Shown here: one piece after another, positions 1-8,288 of the stretch | How the letters are laid out: every line of letters begins with the position of its first letter | How positions within the stretch are numbered: the stretch's first letter is position 1 | DNA from: Pseudomonadota bacterium | GTDB lineage: Bacteria > Pseudomonadota > Alphaproteobacteria > Rhizobiales > Devosiaceae | Assembly (NCBI GenBank): GCA_023415605.1 | Contig: JAEZKB010000151.1 | Location: 1 to 42,540, forward strand | Reading direction: 5' to 3' | DNA: 42,540 bases | The notes under the pieces: generated by a model | Database searches by the model: none | The model's input: the letters and a program-made list of their open reading frames with translations, nothing else | What the model was told of the DNA's origin: nothing | Translations under genes and position numbers: made by a program

Positions 1-1
1 G

Positions 2-23
2 GCCGGCGCATAGTCGCGCCGGC
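2..23 (-). terminator. Hairpin, probable end of the small membrane-protein gene
   Basis: Perfect 8-bp inverted repeat (GCCGGCGC at 2-9, GCGCCGGC at 16-23) with a 6-nt loop, lying 12 nt beyond the stop codon of the minus-strand 29-codon gene. The sequence after the stem on the minus strand is outside the window, so a U tract cannot be checked. Confidence 0.4.
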
Positions 24-35
24 ACGGAAGTCGGA

Positions 36-125
36 CTAAAGCTGGAAGAATCCCCAGATGAACGGGGCTGCAAAGGCCAGCGAGATCAGCGCACCGCTTA
101 CGGCCCGCTCCATGGTCGTTTCCAT
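36..125 (-). CDS. Small single-pass membrane protein (29 aa), unknown function
   Basis: A 29-codon ORF on the minus strand. It starts with METTMERAVSG, followed by a hydrophobic stretch of about 16 residues with the core ALISLAFAAPFIW, and ends GFFQL. That pattern is a charged N-terminus followed by one membrane helix. A Shine-Dalgarno-like GGAG lies 8 nt before the ATG, and a hairpin follows the stop, so the ORF has the attributes of a complete minigene. It lies downstream of the DapA-like gene on the same strand with a 71-nt gap, which is AT-richer than its surroundings and could hold its own promoter. I do not recognise a family, and very short hydrophobic proteins are often missed by gene callers. 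Coding status is inferred, not proven. Confidence 0.45.
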   Translation of the reverse strand: METTMERAVSGALISLAFAAPFIWGFFQL

Positions 126-196
126 TACCTGTACTCCACACACATCAGGTTTTACCAATTATGAGGGATAACCCATAACCGCGGCTTAACCATGGA

Positions 197-1087
197 TCAC
201 GGGTTCGTCACCGCCGTGAGCCCGGCCAGCCAGCGTTCGGATGCGGAGAGAAAGAAGGGATCCTCAGTCAGTCCCGGTAGGCGGCACGCGCCGGCATTGG
301 CGATGCCGGAGCGCCTGAGGAACGCGCGCTTGCCGTAGAAGATCGCAACCGGGATGGTTTGCATCGAGAACACCGCATAGGGCAACAGCGCCCGGTACAG
401 GGCGGCGGCCCGGGCGAGATCGCCTGCTCGGACGGCATGGTAGATCATCAGCTGCACGTCGAGCGTTTCGGGTGCCGGGATCATGCCGGCGCAACCGGCG
501 ACGAGATTGTCGACCAGCTCCAGCCCGCCACGGCCGTTGAACGTCGCCATTTCGGGCGGCAGCTGGTCGAGGAAGCGCTTGACCATCACCACCGGACCCT
601 CGCCCTTCATCAGCGAGAAGTTTGGGTGGCGGCGCCTCAATTCAGTGACCTCCGCCGGCTCGAGACCGATGCCGAGATATTCCGGAGCGTTCTGGATGCC
701 CACATCGCCCGGCACCTCGGCAAAAACACGCGAAAACGTCTCGAGCAGGTCGACCTGCGCCACCGGCGGCGGCTGGAAGATGACATAGCTCGCGCCGATC
801 GCCCGCGCGGCGAGCGCCTCGCCGATCATGGCATTGGCGTCCGGCGCCTTGATGGTGACGAGCAGCGGCACCCGCGCTCCAATCTCCTCCGCAGCCCAGG
901 CGGTAAGCCTGGCCTTCTCCTCGACGGTGAGCGCTCCGACTTCGGTGATCAACCCCAGCATCGCAATGCCCTGGCAGCCGGTGGCGAGACACCAGCGCAC
1001 CTGCGCCCGGAACGCGGCCTCGTCTAGCCGGTCGTGCTCGTCGAAAAAGGCGTAGAGCATCGGCCAGATGCCGTGCGGCTTGGTCAT
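197..1087 (-). CDS. DapA-superfamily lyase (dihydrodipicolinate synthase family protein)
   Basis: At 296 aa this has the usual size of the class I aldolase family that includes DHDPS, N-acetylneuraminate lyase and KDG aldolases, TIM-barrel enzymes that add or cleave pyruvate-type units through a Schiff-base lysine. The probable lysine is K161 in FSLMKGEGP, where DHDPS has I-K-E. The substrate loop GTTGE is replaced by GLITE (about 45-49). The catalytic YN region is replaced by IQNAPEY (about 131-137), so the usual Tyr is not at its normal place. It is therefore unlikely to be the lysine-pathway DapA, and the substrate is unknown. A good ribosome site (GAGGAG, 8 nt upstream) supports the ATG at 1087. 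It is divergent from the HtrA-like gene, with a 9-bp inverted repeat between them. Confidence 0.85.
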   Translation of the reverse strand: MTKPHGIWPMLYAFFDEHDRLDEAAFRAQVRWCLATGCQGIAMLGLITEVGALTVEEKARLTAWAAEEIGARVPLLVTIKAPDANAMIGEALAARAIGASYVIFQPPPVAQVDLLETFSRVFAEVPGDVGIQNAPEYLGIGLEPAEVTELRRRHPNFSLMKGEGPVVMVKRFLDQLPPEMATFNGRGGLELVDNLVAGCAGMIPAPETLDVQLMIYHAVRAGDLARAAALYRALLPYAVFSMQTIPVAIFYGKRAFLRRSGIANAGACRLPGLTEDPFFLSASERWLAGLTAVTNP

Positions 1088-1282
1088 CGGGGGTATCTCC
1101 TCGGATCGAGCGGGATGCTATCGCAGCCGACGCTGCCGACTAGCCCGCCATCGGTCGTATTCGGCTGTGGCTCTAGGGGTTGCGATAGCCCCATCGGCTC
1201 CATACCTTACTGGGGCATTTCTTGCGCGCCCGCTGTGGCTGGCTGCATCGCCAGGCGTCGCGCGCCTCCTGGGATTCTAGAC

Positions 1283-2188
1283 ATGACCTTCGATACCAAT
1301 TTACCCTCCATCGTGGCGGTTCGCGCCCACATCCCCGAAGACGCCTTCACCGCCAGTGGCCTCGGCATCCTGCGCGAGGGCAGCGGCGTGGTGATCGGCG
1401 AGGAGGGGCTTGTGCTCACCATCGGCTATCTCATCACGGAGGCCGACGAAGTCTGGCTCACCCGACAGGATGGGCAGGTCTTTGCCGCCCACGTCGTCGG
1501 CTACGACCAGGCCACCGGCTTCGGCCTTGTGCAGGCGATGGGTGACCTCGGCCTGCCGGCGCTGGAATTCGGCGAGTCCGGCGCCGCCGAGATCGGCGAT
1601 CCGGTGATCTTTGCCGACGGGACCGGCCGCACGGTGCGCTCGACCATCGTCGCCAAGCAGGAATTCGCCGGCTATTGGGAATACCTGCTCGACGAGGCCA
1701 TCTTCATCGCGCCGGCACATCCTTCCTGGGGTGGTGCGGCGCTGATCGACGCCGAGGGCAAGCTGCTCGGCGTGGGCTCGCTGCGGCTGCAGATGTCGCG
1801 GGACGGGCAGGTGGCCGACATCAACATGGTCGTCCCCATCGACCTCCTGCCGCCGATCCTCGACGATCTTTTGACCCGGGGTGCCGTTGATGCTCCGCCG
1901 CGCCCATGGCTCGGCGTGTTCTCAGCCGAGAGCGATGGCGACGTGGTGGTGATGAGCGTCGCCGAAGGCGGCCCGGCGGCAAAAGCCGGCCTGCAGCAGG
2001 GCGATATCATCTCGGACATCCGCGATGGGGAAGTCGACGGCCTTGCCGACTTCTATCGGAAGGTCTGGGGTTCTGGCGAAGCCGGCGCCGAAGTACCGAT
2101 GCGCATTGTCCGCGATGGCCGCGAGAACTGGGTCCGTATCAAGTCGGCGGACCGCAACAGCTTCCTCAAGAAGCCACAGCTGCAGTAA
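1283..2188 (+). CDS. HtrA/DegP-like trypsin-fold protein with PDZ domain, predicted catalytically dead
   Basis: A protein of 301 aa built like an S1C (HtrA) protease: trypsin-like beta-barrel at about 25-190 and one PDZ domain at about 205-290 (PWLGV, AAKAGLQQGDIISDI). The fold landmarks remain (GSGVVIGEEGLVLT, GGAALIDAEGKLLGV), but all three catalytic positions have changed by my alignment. His of LTNxHV becomes Tyr49 (LTIGYLI), Asp of SDIALI becomes Gly79 (TGFGLV), and Ser of GNSGG becomes Trp149 (PSWGG). No signal peptide is visible from this start, unlike periplasmic DegP. The open frame extends upstream to 1034, but 1283 fits the domain start and keeps the divergent intergenic region free. 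Likely a pseudoprotease acting as a binding or scaffold protein; the partner is unknown. Confidence 0.8.
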   Translation: MTFDTNLPSIVAVRAHIPEDAFTASGLGILREGSGVVIGEEGLVLTIGYLITEADEVWLTRQDGQVFAAHVVGYDQATGFGLVQAMGDLGLPALEFGESGAAEIGDPVIFADGTGRTVRSTIVAKQEFAGYWEYLLDEAIFIAPAHPSWGGAALIDAEGKLLGVGSLRLQMSRDGQVADINMVVPIDLLPPILDDLLTRGAVDAPPRPWLGVFSAESDGDVVVMSVAEGGPAAKAGLQQGDIISDIRDGEVDGLADFYRKVWGSGEAGAEVPMRIVRDGRENWVRIKSADRNSFLKKPQLQ

Positions 2189-2797
2189 CTAGAACTTGTA
2201 GCCGAGCTTGAAGCCGACGGCGTTGAAGCCGGGGTTGGTGGCGCCGCAGGTCTTGGCGTGCGAGCCGTGCTCGAGGTTGACGCTGGCCGTGAGGTTTTCG
2301 GTCAGGTCGATGCCGAATGTGCCGGAGAGATAAAGCAGCGCGCGGCAGCCATAGGCACGCCGGCCCGGCGGGGCGTTGTCGAGATAGCCATTGTGGACGG
2401 TGGCGCCAGCGGTGAACTCAAACCACAACGGGTCAATGATCGGCGCATGCCAGTTGAGGCCGCCCCAGAGCCAACTGTCCTCGCCGGAGAGGCTGAAGGT
2501 ACCACCCGCAACGGGACGGAAGTCGCCGTAAAGGTTGAGCACATTGAGGTCCACGCCACCAAAGACCGCCTCGACGCTGAGCTTGTGGAGCCGGTCGAGC
2601 GGCACGACTCCGGGAAGGATCAGCACGCTCTCGTTGAGTTCAACACCCTCGAACGCGGCCCCGACGCGCAGTTCGGAAAGGATCGGGTCGTTGAGTGTGA
2701 CTGGCTTCCAGAAAGTCTCCTGCGCCTGGACCTGAACAAGGCTCCCAAAGACAACAACCAGACCTGCGATAAAGCGCTTCAGCACTGCCCCACACAT
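2189..2797 (-). CDS. Acyloxyacyl hydrolase / lipid A 3-O-deacylase (PagL-like)
   Basis: From the chosen ATG the product is 202 aa, with a cleavable signal peptide (K7-R8, hydrophobic to about residue 22, VQAQ cleavage region) and an outer-membrane beta-barrel ending in GFKLGYKF. The C-terminal NLEHGSHA resembles the PagL catalytic His-x-Ser motif, and the following NPGFNAVGFKLGY matches the family's end. PagL enzymes remove the 3-position acyl chain of lipid A in the outer membrane, remodelling LPS. The frame is open to 2869, but the internal ATG puts the signal sequence at the N-terminus. The gene converges on the HtrA-like gene with adjacent stop codons and no spacer, and is divergent from dusA. 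Activity is inferred from family; I cannot confirm the third catalytic residue. Confidence 0.72.
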   Translation of the reverse strand: MCGAVLKRFIAGLVVVFGSLVQVQAQETFWKPVTLNDPILSELRVGAAFEGVELNESVLILPGVVPLDRLHKLSVEAVFGGVDLNVLNLYGDFRPVAGGTFSLSGEDSWLWGGLNWHAPIIDPLWFEFTAGATVHNGYLDNAPPGRRAYGCRALLYLSGTFGIDLTENLTASVNLEHGSHAKTCGATNPGFNAVGFKLGYKF

Positions 2798-2931
2798 CCC
2801 ACACACCCCACGAATACGTCCAAACCTCCTGGCGCATGTTTGGTTCCAATGGCCGCGGTTGAGCCACATGACTTTTCGTCGCAGGGCGCCGCAGGCTGGA
2901 TATTGTTGCGGTTTTGCCCTATTTCCCGCCC

Positions 2932-3930
2932 ATGATCACTGACCTCGCCAAAGCCCGCCGCTTCTCCGTCGCTCCGATGATGGATTGGACCGACAGGCAC
3001 TGCCGTTACCTGCATCGGGTGCTCTCGCGGCACGCACTGCTGTTCACCGAAATGGTGACCAGCGCGGCGGTGGTGCATGGCAAGCGCGAGCAGCTACTGG
3101 GCTTCGATCCCGTCGAACAGCCGGTGGCTTTGCAGCTTGGCGGGTCGGACCCGGCCGAGCTGGCGGAGGCCACGCGTATCGGCGCCGCCTATGGCTATGC
3201 CGAGATCAACCTCAATGTCGGCTGCCCATCCGACCGGGTGCAGTCGGGGCGCTTCGGCGCTTGCCTGATGGCCGAACCCGACCTCGTCGCCGCGTGCGTC
3301 CGCGCCATGCGGGCGGCCACAGATGTGCCGGTGACGGTCAAGTGCCGCATCGGCATCGACGACCAGGACACCGAGCAGAGCCTCGACCGCTTTGCCGACC
3401 TGATGGTGGAGGCTGGCGTCGACGCGCTTTACGTCCATGCGCGAAAAGCCTGGCTCAAGGGTTTGTCGCCGAAGGAAAATCGGACGATCCCGCCGCTTGA
3501 TTATCCACGCGTCTATCGCCTCGCCGAACGGCTCGATGTGCCGCTGTACATTAATGGCGGGATCGAAGACCTCGAGCAGGCGCGCGAGCATTTGAAGCAC
3601 ACCGATGGCGTGATGCTCGGTCGCGCCGCCTATCACGACCCCTCGCTGCTGGCTCGCGTCGATGCCGAGTTCTTTGGCGATGCGCCCAAACCCTTTGACC
3701 TCAAAGCCGTGCTCGAGGCCATGGCAGACTATGCCGACGTACAGGTGGGGCAGGGCGTGCGCGTCAACGCCGTAACACGGCACATGCTGGGCCTCGCGAA
3801 TGGGATGCGCGGCGCACGGCTGTTCCGGCAAATTCTCTCGGTCGAGGCCTGCAAACGGGGCGCCGGCCCCGAGGTCATCCGCCAGGCTTGGGATGCGGTG
3901 GCCGACCAGCGCGAACTGGCGGCGGCCTAG
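2932..3930 (+). CDS. dusA: tRNA-dihydrouridine(20/20a) synthase DusA
   Basis: A 332-residue flavoprotein that reduces uridine in the tRNA D-loop using FMN and NADPH. Seen in sequence: the N-terminal FMN-barrel start RFSVAPMMDWTDRHCR, the catalytic Cys region NLNVGCPSDRVQSGRFGACLM (first half quoted: NLNVGCPSDRVQSG) typical of DusA, TVKCRIGIDD, YVHARKAWLKGLSPKENR, and the phosphate-binding INGGI and MLGRAAYHDP. Length and motif order are standard for DusA rather than DusB or DusC. ATG codons at 2914 and 2932 are both in frame and neither has a clear ribosome site; the second gives the typical N-terminus. It is convergent with the aspartic protease gene, and the coding ends overlap by 4 nt. Confidence 0.93.
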   Translation: MITDLAKARRFSVAPMMDWTDRHCRYLHRVLSRHALLFTEMVTSAAVVHGKREQLLGFDPVEQPVALQLGGSDPAELAEATRIGAAYGYAEINLNVGCPSDRVQSGRFGACLMAEPDLVAACVRAMRAATDVPVTVKCRIGIDDQDTEQSLDRFADLMVEAGVDALYVHARKAWLKGLSPKENRTIPPLDYPRVYRLAERLDVPLYINGGIEDLEQAREHLKHTDGVMLGRAAYHDPSLLARVDAEFFGDAPKPFDLKAVLEAMADYADVQVGQGVRVNAVTRHMLGLANGMRGARLFRQILSVEACKRGAGPEVIRQAWDAVADQRELAAA

Positions 3931-4613
3931 TCGGTCAGTTCGAGAGAATTGCCGCTGACGGAATAGCGGGTCAGCGTGCGGAGGAAGGTCATTCCGAGGA
4001 GGCTCTGTTCCAGCGCTCCCTCCTCGGCGACGAAGGCGCGTATGCGGTTGCGAACGATGCCGCCCACTTCGACGCGATCCAACGTGACCTGCGCTGCCCT
4101 GCCAGTGCCGTTGGCCGTCTGCACGGGCGTGCTGTAGCGCAGGCTTGCCACATCGATGCCGGCGGCTTCTGCATCGCGCCGGGTCAGCACTACGGCGCTG
4201 GCGCCGGTGTCGAATGTCGTGGCGATGTCCGCGCCGTTGATGGTGGCGGTGATCTGATAGTGGCCGTCCCGACCAACGCGAAAGGTGGCCGTGCCGCGCT
4301 CCGCATCGACGGTGGCTGTGCCGGGAACGACTTCACCGAGCACCCGCGCCGCCACGTCCTGGAAGTCGTCGCGGTAGGTGTAGCCGACGATCACCACGCC
4401 GAAGATGCCGGCCCAGAGGATGAGGCTCGAGACCATCTGCGACAGGCGCATGCGCCGGCTGACCAGCGAACTGGCGATCAGCACCACCATGATGACGAGC
4501 GGCAGCATCTGCCCGGTCTGGCTCTCGCTGAGCCCGACCAGCTTGCCCGCATCGGACGAAATGAGCAGCGCCAGACCGACCGAGATCAGCAGGGCGAAGC
4601 CGACGAACAGCAT
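3927..4613 (-). CDS. Retropepsin-like (clan AA) aspartic protease, membrane anchored
   Basis: A 228-residue protein with N-terminal membrane segments (residues about 1-20, 37-50 and 62-80) and a C-terminal retropepsin-like domain. The single catalytic motif is FDTGAS (about 137-142), followed by VVLTRRDAEAAGID, and the second half contains SLLGMTFLRTL before the end YSVSGNSLELTD. This matches the alphaproteobacterial TIGR02281-type family, in which a pepsin half-domain acts as a dimer, probably on the periplasmic face. The substrate is not known to me. It lies downstream of cobS on the same strand with a 135-nt gap that holds a weak promoter-like pair (TTGAAT, then TTATGC after 18 nt), so it may be transcribed on its own. 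Confidence 0.8.
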   Translation of the reverse strand: MLFVGFALLISVGLALLISSDAGKLVGLSESQTGQMLPLVIMVVLIASSLVSRRMRLSQMVSSLILWAGIFGVVIVGYTYRDDFQDVAARVLGEVVPGTATVDAERGTATFRVGRDGHYQITATINGADIATTFDTGASAVVLTRRDAEAAGIDVASLRYSTPVQTANGTGRAAQVTLDRVEVGGIVRNRIRAFVAEEGALEQSLLGMTFLRTLTRYSVSGNSLELTD

Positions 4614-4748
4614 TGGGTGGTCCCCTCGTTGCGCACTATCAGCATAAGGGGATTTCTTTGCGGCAATTCAAGTGCCCGAGGTGGGCCTATGACGCAAGGC
4701 CATCCCTGGCGATCTCGGATGCGCACGGGCCAGACCGTCGGCGCCACC

Positions 4749-5636
4749 TCAGGCGAAGGCCACCAGCACGCCGATCACGGCAAGCTCAACCAGCGCCAGC
4801 AGCGCGCCGATCAGGTCGCCGGTCTGGCCCCCTACCAGCCGCCGACAGAGGACCGTCCAGCCGATAGCGACGAGCCCGGCCGCCAGAACAGCCAGGATAA
4901 TCGCGAGAAAGCTCGCAGCCGGCGCCCCGAAGACAAAGCCGATGACGACGGCCATGCCCATGCCAATGCCGAAGACGCGCTTGCTGACCCTGCCGGCTGC
5001 CGCCGAGGCCCCATCCAGCCGGGCAGGGAGCAGTTCCACTGTGAGCCAAAGCGAGAACGAGCGCGAGAGCACCATCGCCGCCATCCAGATGCCGCCGGCA
5101 ACGAGCGGATGGAACGCCGCCACCGAGCCTAGCGCGGTGATCCGTGCCGCCAACAGCAGCACGATCGCGCAGACGCCGTAGGTGCCGTGCCGGCTGTCCT
5201 TCATGATCTCGAGCCGGCGCTCGATATTCTGGCCACCGAAGAGCCCGTCCATCGAGTCGGCCAGCGCATCCTCAGCCATGGCCCCCGTGACGATTACCCC
5301 GGCGATGACGCCCAGTGTCGCTGCGAAGAACGGCGGCAGCGACAGCCACACGCCACCCATCATCACCAGCACCGGAATGAGGCCGATCAGCACGCTGGCA
5401 AAGGGCAGAGCGAGCGCGATGCGCGACAGGTTAGGCAATTCGTGCGGGCGATCCCCGGTAGGCAGCCGCGAAAAGAAGCGCAGCGCCATGACGATATCAT
5501 CGGCCAGACGCGCCCCGACCTCGATCGGACCATGATTGTCCTGCCGGGGCGGAACCGGCCGGTGGTCGTTACCCTCGCGGTCTTGGCTCAATTGCAATGC
5601 ACTCGGATTCGGTGGAGAAGGCCCGGCATGTAACAT
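4749..5636 (-). CDS. cobS: Adenosylcobinamide-GDP ribazoletransferase (cobalamin synthase) CobS
   Basis: CobS joins adenosylcobinamide-GDP to alpha-ribazole in the inner membrane, the last assembly step of cobalamin. Visible hallmarks are MALRFFSRLPTG, the membrane helices, and the acidic motif DALADSMDGLFGG followed by RRLEIMKDSRHGTYG (about 165-195), which is diagnostic of the family. The first ATG gives 295 aa, longer than the usual roughly 250. The conserved part begins near residue 40, so the true start may be downstream (ATG at 5489, or a TTG between). The 5636 ATG has only AAGG at very short spacing. It is divergently arranged with cobT, which makes the alpha-ribazole precursor. No cobalamin riboswitch is visible in the short gap. 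Confidence 0.9.
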   Translation of the reverse strand: MLHAGPSPPNPSALQLSQDREGNDHRPVPPRQDNHGPIEVGARLADDIVMALRFFSRLPTGDRPHELPNLSRIALALPFASVLIGLIPVLVMMGGVWLSLPPFFAATLGVIAGVIVTGAMAEDALADSMDGLFGGQNIERRLEIMKDSRHGTYGVCAIVLLLAARITALGSVAAFHPLVAGGIWMAAMVLSRSFSLWLTVELLPARLDGASAAAGRVSKRVFGIGMGMAVVIGFVFGAPAASFLAIILAVLAAGLVAIGWTVLCRRLVGGQTGDLIGALLALVELAVIGVLVAFA

Positions 5637-5682
5637 GCACCTTGTCGGTCAGCCGACATCGCATTGCAACTCCGGAGCTGCC

Positions 5683-6696
5683 ATGGCCTCGCCCTACGCC
5701 GATATCCTCGACCTCCTCAAGATCGTGCCGCCGGGCGACGAAGTCGCGGTGCTGGCGGTGCAGGGGCGCGACGCCACTCTGACCAAGCCACCGGGTTCGC
5801 TGGGCGAACTCGAGCGGCTTGTGGAGTTTCTGGCGCGCTGGCAGGGCAAGTCCAAGCCGACGCTCGACAACCCGATGGTAGCGATTTTTGCTGGCAACCA
5901 CGGCGTCACCGACCAGGGTGTCTCCGCCTTCCCGCGCGAGGTGACAGCGCAGATGGTCGCCAACTTCACCAATGGCGGCGCCGCCATCAGTCAGATCTGC
6001 GCGCTGCACGGAATCAACCTGCGCGTCTTCGAGCTGGCGCTGGAACTGCCCACCGGCGACATCACCAAGGCTGCCGCCATGGACGACAAGATGTGCGCTG
6101 CCACGATCGCCTATGGCATGGAGGCGATCGCCGGGAAGCCAGACCTCATCGCCATCGGAGAAATGGGCATCGGCAACACCACTGTCGCCGCCGCCATCTA
6201 CGCCGCGCTCTATGGCGGCACCGGCGCCGACTGGGTCGGTCGCGGCACCGGCGTCGACGACGCCGGCCTTGCCCGCAAGGCCGATGCCGTCGACCGCGCT
6301 CTGGCGCTGCACAAGGATGCGCTGGGCGACCCGCTCGCCATTCTCGCCCGCCTCGGCGGCCGTGAGATTGCCGCCATGCTTGGCGCCATCATCGCTACGC
6401 GCGCCCAGAAGGTTCCTGTGATCGTTGACGGCTTCGTCGCCACCTCGGCCGCCGCGATCGCCCATGCAGTGAACCCGGCCAGCATCGACCATTGCCTCTT
6501 CGGCCACGTCTCGGCCGAGCACGCTCATGCCCAAGCGCTGGGACTCATGGGCAGGAGCCCGCTCCTCAACCTCGGCATGCGCCTGGGGGAAGGCTCGGGC
6601 GCTGCTCTGGCAGCGGTCTTGGCGAAGACCGCCCTCCACCTCCACTACAACATGGCTACGTTCGAAAGCGCGGCGGTGAGTGGCAAGGAGAGCTGA
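5683..6696 (+). CDS. cobT: Nicotinate-nucleotide--dimethylbenzimidazole phosphoribosyltransferase CobT
   Basis: At 337 aa this is the family length. CobT makes alpha-ribazole 5'-phosphate from DMB and nicotinate mononucleotide, feeding CobS encoded divergently. Seen: KPPGSLGELERLVEFLARWQ, the NHGVTDQGVSAFP stretch, AIGEMGIGNTTVAAAI in the active-site region, VGRGTGVDDAGL, and the C-terminal GMRLGEGSGAALA, all conserved CobT blocks. The frame is open from 5536, but the ATG at 5683 has GGAG 5 nt upstream and gives the standard N-terminus (ASPYADILDLL). Regulation is not evident. Nothing odd in the protein. Confidence 0.95.
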   Translation: MASPYADILDLLKIVPPGDEVAVLAVQGRDATLTKPPGSLGELERLVEFLARWQGKSKPTLDNPMVAIFAGNHGVTDQGVSAFPREVTAQMVANFTNGGAAISQICALHGINLRVFELALELPTGDITKAAAMDDKMCAATIAYGMEAIAGKPDLIAIGEMGIGNTTVAAAIYAALYGGTGADWVGRGTGVDDAGLARKADAVDRALALHKDALGDPLAILARLGGREIAAMLGAIIATRAQKVPVIVDGFVATSAAAIAHAVNPASIDHCLFGHVSAEHAHAQALGLMGRSPLLNLGMRLGEGSGAALAAVLAKTALHLHYNMATFESAAVSGKES

Positions 6697-6698
6697 GC

Positions 6699-8225
6699 TC
6701 AGCCGACTTCCGAGTAAATCTCGAGCTTGTTCTTCTTTTCCACGACGGGGGCGAGCGCATCCATGACGCGGGCGCGCGGGAAGGTGGCGATCACCTCGGT
6801 GCCGAACCGCAGCTTCGAGAACAGGTCGAAGCGGCCCTGGTGCAGTTCCATGATCTTCTGGACGATCGGCAGTCCAAGGCCGGCACCCTGCTCGGCCGTT
6901 TTCTGCGCCAGGCTGCCTTGACCGAAAGAGGAGAGCACCGTTTCGATCTCGTCCTCGGGGATACCCGGCCCGTTATCGCGGACGGAGACCATCTGCCCGC
7001 CATCGGCGCTGCGCGCGACCGAGAGGATGATCTTGCCCGATTGCGGTGTGAACTTCACTGCGTTCGAGAGCAGGTTCAGCACCACCTGACGGATGGCGCG
7101 CTCGTCGCCCCAGAGCTTGGCCAGGTTGTCGTCGGCGTTGAAGACAAGGTCGATGTTCTTGGCCTTGGCGCGGATCTCCACCATGCGACGGCAATCGTCG
7201 GCGATGTCGATGAGCGACACGACCTCCTCGTTGAGGTCGTACTTGCCCGCCTCGATACGCGAGAGGTCGAGCAGTTCGTTGATGAGGTTGAGCAGGTGCT
7301 GGCCGGAGCGGTGGATGTCGCCGGCATATTCCTTGTACTGCGGCACCTGGTGCGGCCCGAGCAGTTCAGACTTCAGCACTTCGGAAAAGCCGATGATGGC
7401 GTTGAGCGGCGTTCTGAGCTCGTGGCTCATGGTTGCGAGGAACTGGCTCTTGGCGATGTTGGCCTGTTCGGCATGGCGGCGCGCCTCGTCCGACATGTGC
7501 CGGGCCTCTTCAAGTTCGAGGATCAGCGCGTCCTTTTCGGCCTGGTGCACCACGGTCTCGAGTTCGGAGCGGTGCAACTGCTTGGCAAGATAAACGAAGA
7601 AGATCTCGCCGCCCACGATCACCGCCGCCAGCGACCAGTTGAGCAGTCCACCTTGGACGATGAGGTTGATCGACACCGTTGCCGTCGCCGGCAGCGTCGC
7701 CATCAGCGTGGCGCCGGGCAGGGTGCGGGTCGAGGTCGAGTTGGCCGCGATGCCGACCAGCACCATGGCGAACATCACCACTGAAAGGCTGGGGTCATCC
7801 GAGACCAGCGTGAACAGCGACAACATCGACCAGGCGATGCCGTAGACCGTCTCGGCAGCAATGAAGCTCGCCGTCCATTGCGCCGGATTGAACTTGCTGC
7901 GGTTGGCCCGCTTGAACCGCCGGCAGAGCAGCACCACCACCAGGTTGGCGGCGATCACAACGCCCACCCATGCCACGGCCGCCACTGGGCCGACGAAGAG
8001 GGAGGCAAAGAGCGCCAGGATCAGCATCAGCGCCGGCAGCGCCAGCACGCCTGAGATGCGGGAGTCCGCATACTCGTCCAGCAGCTCGAAGTCGAAGCTG
8101 GCACGCGTTCCGGACGACGAGGTGAGTTTCTGGCGGGCCTCGAAGACAGTGTTCCGCGAGTTGCGTCGCAACTCACGTCCCATCTGTGCGCGCACATCGC
8201 CGTCAGTGGCGGGCGTTGGAGGCAT
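6699..8225 (-). CDS. Membrane sensor histidine kinase, PleC/PdhS-like
   Basis: A 508-residue kinase. The N-terminal half has about six predicted membrane helices in residues 58-215 (for example LALPALMLILALFASLFVG and AVAWVGVVIAANLVVVLL). A short coiled-coil linker follows (about 218-258), then a HisKA domain with the phospho-acceptor H268 in FLATMSHELRTPLNAIIGF, and a HATPase domain with VVLNLLSNAVKF (N box), DNGPGIP and GAGLGLPIV. The H-box neighbourhood with SGQHLLNLINELLDLSRIEAGK resembles the PleC/DivJ/PdhS group that controls the alphaproteobacterial cell cycle, but it lacks a visible PAS domain, so the membership is tentative. No response regulator gene is adjacent. It is convergent with cobT (2-nt gap) and divergent from the nuclease gene. 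Confidence 0.85.
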   Translation of the reverse strand: MPPTPATDGDVRAQMGRELRRNSRNTVFEARQKLTSSSGTRASFDFELLDEYADSRISGVLALPALMLILALFASLFVGPVAAVAWVGVVIAANLVVVLLCRRFKRANRSKFNPAQWTASFIAAETVYGIAWSMLSLFTLVSDDPSLSVVMFAMVLVGIAANSTSTRTLPGATLMATLPATATVSINLIVQGGLLNWSLAAVIVGGEIFFVYLAKQLHRSELETVVHQAEKDALILELEEARHMSDEARRHAEQANIAKSQFLATMSHELRTPLNAIIGFSEVLKSELLGPHQVPQYKEYAGDIHRSGQHLLNLINELLDLSRIEAGKYDLNEEVVSLIDIADDCRRMVEIRAKAKNIDLVFNADDNLAKLWGDERAIRQVVLNLLSNAVKFTPQSGKIILSVARSADGGQMVSVRDNGPGIPEDEIETVLSSFGQGSLAQKTAEQGAGLGLPIVQKIMELHQGRFDLFSKLRFGTEVIATFPRARVMDALAPVVEKKNKLEIYSEVG

Positions 8226-8288
8226 TACGCGGGGTACTCGAACTCGTTACAGGGCTATTCGAGGGTACAAACGGCCCTCGCTACGCTA

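Noticed and set aside
1034..1282. Upstream extension of the HtrA-like frame
   Set aside because: The added 83 residues (Arg/Pro/Cys-rich) match no domain and would cover the divergent promoter region; ATG 1283 fits the domain start.
3888..5132. 414-codon plus-strand frame covering the aspartic protease and part of cobS
   Set aside because: Low-complexity Asp/His/Arg-rich product with no motif, antisense to two recognised genes; a GC-skew shadow.
4614..5682. Search for a cobalamin riboswitch around cobS and cobT
   Set aside because: The 46-nt gap between cobS and cobT is too short, and I found no B12-box-like sequence in the 135 nt before the protease gene.
5569..6645. 358-codon minus-strand frame opposite cobT
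   Set aside because: Antisense shadow of cobT with no recognisable domain.
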